64,000 nucleotides of DNA from assembly GCA_001972305.1 (NCBI GenBank), contig BDDD01002120.1, positions 47,420 to 111,419 on the forward strand, read 5' to 3'. Positions 58,163 to 64,000 of the stretch are shown piece by piece (the first letter of the stretch is position 1; every line of letters starts with the position of its first letter). Made by a program: the position numbers and the translations under genes. The notes under the pieces are model-generated. The model did not search any database. It saw only the letters and a program-made list of their open reading frames with translations, and was not told the origin of the DNA. This stretch comes from Cephalotus follicularis. Taxonomy: Eukaryota; Streptophyta; Magnoliopsida; Oxalidales; Cephalotaceae.

Positions 58163-58714
58163 CATTTCAGATAGTGACAAGATAGCTGCTAAGTTTGCTT
58201 CAGTCGAGGTCGGACCACGAGGGCATGCCTACCAGAGTTTCCACACGTGCATATCATCCACGACACCAGCTTTTAAATTATGCATTATTTACGTTTTATA
58301 TAAATGTTTAGTTTATATAGTGTTGTTGAAGGGCCAAGCCCGATATATATATGATCCATGTTTTGATAATATGGTTGAGGCGGAACCTGACCCATACATG
58401 TTTTCTGCTTTTAATTATGGTTTGCTGAGACCTGAGCCCATTTATAAATTGTGTTTTTCTTTACAGTGGGCATAGTCCCATAAATGGATACTACATGCCC
58501 GATTTTCGTAAAAATTTAAAAGTTAGAATTATTTTCAACTTTTAAGAAAAATTCAACTTTATGACTTTTGATTTGATTATATGATTTTGGAAAGTCTTCA
58601 AACGGGTTTTAAGAGATCACGTTGAGGTTTCCTAAAGGAGGTTTGCCACGTGATTGTCACACCCGTCTTGGTAGGATTTATCTGGTACCTGTCGGGATGG
58701 GGCATGACACTCAG

Positions 58715-60612
58715 CAACAGTAGTAGCCTTTGCAATCCTCCAAAATAACATTTTCAACTCTCGACCCCTATATTTGGGAAGCCAATTGGCATAGATGTGC
58801 ATGGCACACACTCTATGTTCACAATTGGGGAGTAACTTATGGATAGATTCAATCAATCCCTGTAATTACGCACAGAGCAGTAGGTAAGCGTCATTACTTT
58901 ACTTATGCACAAACAAATTGGAATGACAAAAAAAGGAAAACAGAAATCATACCTTTTGTTTGTCAGTCATCAATGTTAACGCCAACCGATCAATATAACC
59001 AAGATCATCCTTCAACAACTGAAGAAACCAACCCTAAGAACCTTTGAACTCTACTTCAACTACTGCCCATGCAATTGGGAATATCTTATTGTTCCCATCT
59101 CTGCCAATAGCAACTAAAAGCTCCCCTTTGCATACACCTTTTAGGAAACAACCATCAAGGCTGATTATTGGCCTACATCCATTCAACCATCCTTTTTTGC
59201 AAGCCTCAAAACACACATAAAACCTTCTAAAAGTTGTTGGTTCATTGGGTGTCACCCTATCAACATCCAGAATAATTGTGCCATCTAGAATTGTACTCCT
59301 AAGGTCATTTGCATAAGCCCATAATCCGCCATACTCATCCTTGTAGCTTCCCTTCATTTCTTTCAAAACCATCCTCTTAGCTCTTTTACACATGTCCAAG
59401 CTTACATCCACCTTCAAATCAACCCTTGCCAAAATTTTCAGTTGTATGTTTTTTATCTTTGGTAAAGTTTTAATCTTTTTCATGAAAAATTTGGCAAGGA
59501 ATTCAATTGTGACTCTAACATTCTTAAAGGCAACAGAACAATTGTGCACATCATTGAAAGTTTTGATTTGCAAGGTTTTAGTGGAGCCATCAACATTGGC
59601 ATATACTCTTCAAGGACACCCTGGTGCACACATGACAACTAGCTTTCACCAATGATTCTTTTCATATTTCAACTCAACCCTTCTCTTCACAGGATATTCA
59701 GTAATTGCATCCTAAACTGCTTGCATTTTCAAATCTCGTTCCCAATTGAAATTCACCAATGTCTGAGTTATATTGACTCCATGTAACATCTCTTTTTTTT
59801 TTTGGCTTCCTTTTTGGGTTTGAATCACTGTCATCAGTTGCTGTAAAGTAGCTGCCAGGGTCTGAAGAGTCATTATACTCACTCTCTTTCCCAATATCTT
59901 CCCTCTTCATGGTAGCTGGTTGTGTGTGAGGCCTACACTCATAAGCTTCTACATTACTACCCTCATACTCACTTATGTTATCATCATTCATTTTCCCATC
60001 TACCCCTTCTTTTTTTCTGACTGGTTCTTTATGTTGTCTTATTTTCTGCCTTGCTTGTTGAAGATTTTCATCATCTACATCACTTAACCAATCATCATCG
60101 GCTTCTAGTGCATCACTATCATTACGCTCATGTTCATCATGATCCAAATTGTCATTCATGTCACTATCCATATGGTCATCCTCATTGTTATGGATATAGT
60201 CATCCATATTGCTAACATCTTCTTCTATATTGCCATCCAAATTGTCATTCATGTCATTATCCACAGTATCCCCTTCCCCTATAACAGGAGAATCAACAGC
60301 ATGTTCTAGGTAGACCTCTATTATGCCCTTACCCACACCAAAGATGTATTCAATCATGGCATATGTATCAGCATTAGTCAACAATTCCGTAAGCCTATCT
60401 TCTAAGGTCAAACCAAGAATCCTATACCAATACCTATGGACTTTGGCATAACCTAAATCCTTGGCAAGTCCTACGATGGTAAAAAATGCTAATTCATCTA
60501 CTGGACAGTCTCCAAATTCTACTTTTTCACCTTTGACATATTCTAGTTTTGGCTTTTTAGTGAAAGCCCCACCATGAAACATAACCAAAGTAAAATATTC
60601 ATCCACTGACAT
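58715..60612 (-). pseudogene. MuDR-type transposase, N-terminal part and catalytic region
   Basis: Likely start MSVDEYFTLVMFHGGAF (ATG 60,612). A PB1-like N-terminal region is followed by a long acidic Asp/Asn/Glu stretch (60,290-60,080) and a Lys-rich patch (KRKPKKKRD). After a frameshift at about 59,715 come the MuDR region (DAITEYPVKRRVELKYEK, VYANVDGSTKTLQIK) and the MULE domain with IISLDGCFLKGVCKGELL (first catalytic Asp, about 59,160) and FPIAWAVVEVE. A TAG near 59,036, then TDKQKG (probable second Asp), an intron (58,951-58,860) and CAMHIYANW. Stops at 59,646 and 59,610 (TGA) and 59,036 (TAG) all replace Trp TGG. The upstream 15 codons to 60,657 may be leader. Confidence 0.88.
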
Positions 60613-61049
60613 ATTGCAACTATTTGGAGTAGCAGAAAAAACAAAAAAAAAATCCACATTAGTAACTCAATGGGACCGCCAGTGAAAAATACTAAAAAAA
60701 ATATTAAAAAATAGAACAACTATAAAAAATAGTTCAAAACCCTAAAAACATCAATTATACGAATTTGTTAACTGCCTACATATCATTTCAAACCCTACAC
60801 CCATTTCAGAGAAATTTCAATAACCCTTAAATTACAAATGTACCTTTGCGATTACCCTTAGATTTCTTCTTTCGCCCGATTTCCTCTTTATCTTTCGCGA
60901 TTCCAACTATTTTCTACTTCCTCGGTTCAGTTTGCAACAGATTGTTAAGTTGGGTTTTTGAATTTGAACGGATTTTGTTAAAGTTGAGATTTAGTTCAGT
61001 TGTAATTGCGAGATTAGGTTTGAGGAAATTTCAGGGTAACTGAATGTGG

Positions 61050-61314
61050 GTGATGGGTAATGGGTCAGGTATGGAGCATAGATTGGATCTTTTGCTGAAT
61101 CATCAACAAATCTGGTCAGTTAAGGCCACGTCAGCTAAAAAGTTTGACAAGCATTCTGTCGTTATGGCCACGTCTGCAATGTTAGGTTTTCAGTTGGCGG
61201 AGGGTTTAATTGCTCCATTTTAAAAATTTTGGTTCCTTAAATCAGCCAATGTTAAATTTATGGGGTAAATTACCAATTTGATATTAATTCATGGGGTAAA
61301 TTGTACCTTTTGAC
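61050..61314 (-). repeat. MULE right terminal inverted repeat
   Basis: Inverse of the left repeat; ends GTACCTTTTGAC before the target copy TTATCAAAA. Confidence 0.9.
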
Positions 61315-61348
61315 TTATCAAAAGAGCTTCTGGCAAAGCTTCTTAGAT

Positions 61349-62262
61349 GATATTTGTTTAAAATAAGTTATCAGTACTGAAAACTGAAACACAACTGAAT
61401 CAATCTATATAAGTTAAGAGTCAGTATCTGACAACTGATGACTGAATCGCTAAAATTGTTTGATAACTAAACTGTTTAAAAATCTGAATATAAATAATTT
61501 TCTTGTTTTACCATCGAAATAGTTAAGATGATGTGTATTAACTCCAATTTTAATACGTTTTCATATGCAAATAATATAATTTTCGTTTTAATTTTTTTAA
61601 TAAAGTAGCTAAACATAATAAAATATTTTATAGCCATGAGTTAATATTTGTATATGTAAATATTTATAATTATTTAAATAAATTATCAATTTAAGTATAA
61701 AAATATTTTATAACCATGATTTAATAATTTCATAAGTTTATATGTCGTTATTCATAGTTAAACAGATAACAAAATCAATTACATAATAAAAGCACAGTTA
61801 AACAATAGGTAAATGTAAAGAGAGGGTGGAGACCGTACTGATTATTCCACAAGCAAATAGGCTTCTGCTGTGATATTGAAAAAAGTTAAATCTTACCATT
61901 TTTCAATCAAGAAAAAGTGATTAAAGCAAAAGTTTGGATATTTAAAAAAAGAAAAAAAAACATGAAGCTCTTACCTTTTATTTTGTGCGGTTACAATGGA
62001 GTGACAGGGAAGTGAAGAGAGAATTATAAGAAAATGTTTTGATTGGTAGAGTTGGGATTTTAAAATATTTACGAGGATATTTTTGTCTAATTTTTTTTAT
62101 TAAGTTTTGACACTTGGCGTTTCAGACTCTGTTCCACATCTCATTAATTAAGTTGTATTAAGACACTATAAGATCTTATTAAGATACTAAAACAAATGAA
62201 CTTAATGAGAAAAAATCTGATCTATTCAGATTAAGATGATTATTAAGTGCAAACAAATAGGC
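61349..62262. mobile_element. Small non-autonomous hAT-like element (914 bp)
   Basis: Ends are similar in inverted orientation (GATATTTGTTT...AAGTTATCA on the left, GCCTATTTGTTT...AATAATCA as reverse complement of the right) and flanked by 8-bp copies TCTTAGAT (61,341-61,348) and ACTTAGAT (62,263-62,270), 7 of 8 matching. The interior is very AT-rich without coding content. The 8-bp duplication suggests hAT; the imperfect ends keep this tentative. Confidence 0.55.
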
Positions 62263-62501
62263 ACTTAGATCCTTGAGGGGAACACAAATGATATTCAATT
62301 GGACATCCTCAATATTTGATCTTTCTAGAGAAAGGTGATTTAGTAGACTTAATCTTTTTCTAGAATCATCTGATTCGCCATGGATGTTGAACTTGAGCTT
62401 GGATGAGTAGATGTTTACTCGAAGAACTTGAGGCTTCAACTTGAAAGCCTTGATCATCTTATTGATCCCTTCATCTATTGATTTTCAATTCATATCCCCT
62501 C
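62263..62501 (-). other. Unidentified minus-strand reading, cut by two small elements
   Basis: The minus-strand frame from 62,457 (KAFKLKPQVLRVN, then KLKFNIHGESDDSRK) is open for about 65 codons before it enters the hAT-like element. I do not recognise the protein. Its composition (Lys/Leu/Asn-rich) would fit a decayed retroelement region or a host exon. The upstream part continues, with stops, to the right of the TRIM (62,888-63,139). Confidence 0.35.
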
Positions 62502-62882
62502 TATTAAAATGTGAATTCCACATCAAAAAGATTAAGTGGGCTTGTTCAATATATATACTTGAGAGATACCTCCTCCTTACAAGCATGTTTTTAGGGATTG
62601 AGATCTTAATATGGTATCAGAGCCAGGTTGGTCCTCTATCACCCCGCCTATCACGTGTGCGACACGTCTGGGACAAGTTACATAGAAGCCTCTGAGCCCA
62701 TTCGTCAAGGACAAGCTTTGCAGTAAACCTCTGAGCCCACTTTCATAAGTTCACGTTGCACGTGAGGACGGGTGTTAAGATGCGAATCCCACATCGAAAA
62801 AATTAAGTGGGCTTGTTCAATATATGTACTTGAGAGATACTTCCTCCTTACAAGCATGCTTTTAGGGATGAAAATCTTAACA
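62502..62882 (+). mobile_element. Complete TRIM element (381 bp)
   Basis: Two 110-bp LTRs (62,502-62,611 and 62,773-62,882, TRTTAARATG to CTTAAYA), a perfect primer site TGGTATCAGAGC at 62,612-62,623, an internal region of about 160 bp and a purine-rich 'gtgaggacggg' before the second LTR. Target copies CCCTC (62,497-62,501) and CTCTC (62,883-62,887) match 4 of 5. It has no coding capacity; such miniature elements depend on enzymes of other LTR retrotransposons. Confidence 0.92.
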
Positions 62883-63139
62883 CTCTCAAGTCTCTGCATC
62901 TTCTTCAATCAATAATCAATTATCTTCATTGTAGCTCATGACATGATTCTCCAGCTTCTGATTGAAGGACTTGCTTCCATTGATCATTGTTTGAGCTCCT
63001 CAAGATCATCTTTACCCAGTTTGTAACAAATACGTCTGATTGAGCAGAAGACTAATCTTCGTATGCTAAATATAGAAACTGGTCGCCTGATTCATATTTA
63101 TGCATCTACTTTGTTCAGTTGCATCCAACACAGTTCTAT

Positions 63140-64000
63140 TGTGACGCCCGGACCCAGACCCGCTGGAATCCGTCGCGCCCGCTACGAGGCCAAGCCTCCC
63201 AACAGAGACTCACCTCGTAGGTTCAGCAGAACAGAGATTCAGAAAATACATTTTAAAATAGAAAGTTCTTCAAAATAGAAAGAAAGCATAAAAGTTTCTT
63301 GAAAATCTTGAAAATAATTCTAACTCTTAAAATTTTACGAAAATCGGGCATGTAGTATTCGTTTATAGGACTATGCCCCATGTAAATAAAAACACAGTTT
63401 GTAAAAATCACACTCCCGAAGGAGGAAACAGTTTATAATGGGCTCAGCCCTCAGCAGATCACACTCCCGAAGGAGGAACAGTTTATAAAATAGGCTCAGC
63501 CCTCAGCAGATCACAATATAAGCAGAAAACAATTATGGGTTGGGCTCTGCCTCAACCATATTATCAAAAACTTAAAACTTGAATAGGGTTCAACCCTTTT
63601 TAAATAAAACCAAAACAGTTATATAAACATATAAGAAATACAGAATTTAAAACTATTATGCAATGATGGTATGCATGTTTTGACTCTGGTAGCATGCCCT
63701 ATGTGGTCTCACCTCAGCAGACAGACAGACTCCAGCTGACAGAGCTCAGCAGACTAACCTGTCGGAACTAAAAACAGAAAACAGAAGAGAGGGTTAGTCC
63801 ACAGGACTAGTGAGATGGAACAAAAAGACTCCGCAGAGTTTTTGCTCGCATATAAATATTTTTTACAGAAAAGATATAAACAAAAGTAAAACAACTAAAA
63901 CCCAAAACTTCATAAACATGACAAAAATCCAGAATCGGATAACTGATGACTGAATCCACTACTAAAAACAGGCCAACGCGAGGGCAAACGGCGAGGGCAT
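63140..64000 (-). repeat. Gypsy LTR, minus strand, running off the right edge
   Basis: Begins TGTGACGCCCGG and shares with C2 and C1 the 'gggcatgtagtattcgttta' region (63,345), the 'ctcccgaaggagg' and 'gggctcagccctcagc' phrases, here two to three times in tandem (63,405-63,510), and the 'gggttagtccacaggactag' block (63,790). A member of the same LTR superfamily; the end lies outside the window. Confidence 0.75.

Larger units (their letters stand above)
46467..58709 (+). repeat. Gypsy solo LTR C1 in the MULE transposase, with internal duplication and nested hAT
   Basis: Starts TGTGACACCCC and ends GGGGCATGACA, with target copies CTTAG (46,462-46,466) and CTCAG (58,710-58,714). Removing it and one copy restores the transposase frame (TTVAECEEH). 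The LTR proper is about 4.4 kb, of which about 1.6 kb is a tandem duplication. It carries TGAGTCAACTCAG-type motifs (46,880, 47,555, 47,705, 56,710) and the GC-rich minisatellite related to family A. No primer site or coding region belongs to it, so it is treated as a solo LTR. Confidence 0.85.
43200..61314 (-). mobile_element. Mutator-like element (MULE) with MuDR transposase and GRF zinc-finger gene
   Basis: Long terminal inverted repeats (43,200 to about 43,465 and about 61,050-61,314), starting GGCAAAAGGTACAATTT and, on the other strand, GTCAAAAGGTACAATTT, flanked by 9-bp copies TTTTCAAAA (43,191-43,199) and TTATCAAAA (61,315-61,323), 8 of 9 matching. Nine-base duplications and long TIRs are the Mutator hallmark. 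Without the LTR at 46,467-58,709 the element is about 5.9 kb. It codes for a transposase on the minus strand and a GRF-type protein on the plus strand. Both are broken, so it is not autonomous. Confidence 0.93.

Noticed and set aside
46467..58709. Complete two-LTR element instead of solo LTR C1
   Set aside because: The repeated 1.6 kb does not begin or end at LTR borders, and there is no primer site, polypurine tract or pol between the copies; internal duplication plus hAT explains it better.
62502..62882. Cassandra-type TRIM with 5S rRNA-like LTR
   Set aside because: The 110-bp LTRs show no 5S rRNA A, intermediate or C box that I could recognise.
1..64000. Host genes, tRNA or rRNA genes
   Set aside because: All longer frames were matched to transposon proteins or repeat artefacts; TGGTATCAGAGC-like sites are LTR primer sites and not tRNA genes.

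Overview
The window is plant nuclear DNA, most likely from a eudicot with a large, repeat-rich genome. It contains only plant-type transposons: Ty3/gypsy and Ty1/copia LTR elements primed by initiator-Met tRNA, a MULE, a BED-finger hAT element and a TRIM. I found no host gene, tRNA, rRNA or CRISPR array. Nearly everything I can assign is transposable element, and almost every coding region is broken.

Layout. (1) 1-12,177: a head-to-tail gypsy array, internal-LTR-internal-LTR ('family A', 3.3 kb LTRs), whose internal regions have lost most of pol. (2) 12,178-13,028: AT-rich spacer with a (TG)18 microsatellite. (3) 13,029-23,141: a minus-strand copia element (3' LTR end, gag, primer site, 5' LTR) cut by a minus-strand family-A LTR, which itself carries a solo LTR at 15,174-17,070, and by a second solo LTR at 18,376-20,903. 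(4) 23,147-42,706: a minus-strand copia-type LTR split first by a gypsy solo LTR (23,459-36,713) and then by a 5 kb minus-strand solo LTR (37,722-42,689). The first holds a nearly complete minus-strand gypsy element (23,813-34,735), whose integrase is cut by another solo LTR (27,436-29,515). (5) 43,200-61,314: a MULE with about 260 bp terminal inverted repeats and a 9-bp target duplication. It carries a MuDR-type transposase (minus) and a GRF zinc-finger gene (plus). The transposase is split by an LTR (46,467-58,709) that contains a hAT element (49,092-56,522), which contains a further LTR. (6) 61,315-64,000: a small hAT-like non-autonomous element, a complete TRIM and the start of another gypsy LTR.

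Target-site duplications are readable by eye at most junctions, so the order of insertion can be worked out; nesting reaches four levels in two places. The gypsy integrase and MULE transposase frames rejoin exactly when the insertions and one target copy are removed, so both were hit while fairly intact.

The most interesting pattern is inside the LTRs. LTRs of otherwise unrelated elements, copia and gypsy alike, carry dense arrays of short inverted-repeat motifs. At least five share palindromes or near-palindromes centred on TCGA (AAGACATCGATGTCTT, AAAGACGTCGACGTCTTT, ACAGTCGACTGT and degenerate GTCGACGC types). Others carry GAGCTC, TGACC-N5/6-GGTCA, TGAGTCAACTCA-like motifs or GC-rich perfect hairpins. 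Two solo LTRs of one family keep similar flanks but carry different arrays, and in the gypsy element one LTR has lost its whole array in a 1,020 bp deletion. A second pattern is decay by cytosine deamination: stop codons in the gypsy and MULE pseudogenes are mostly CAG to TAG, TGG to TGA/TAG or CGA to TGA changes, as expected for long-methylated plant repeats.
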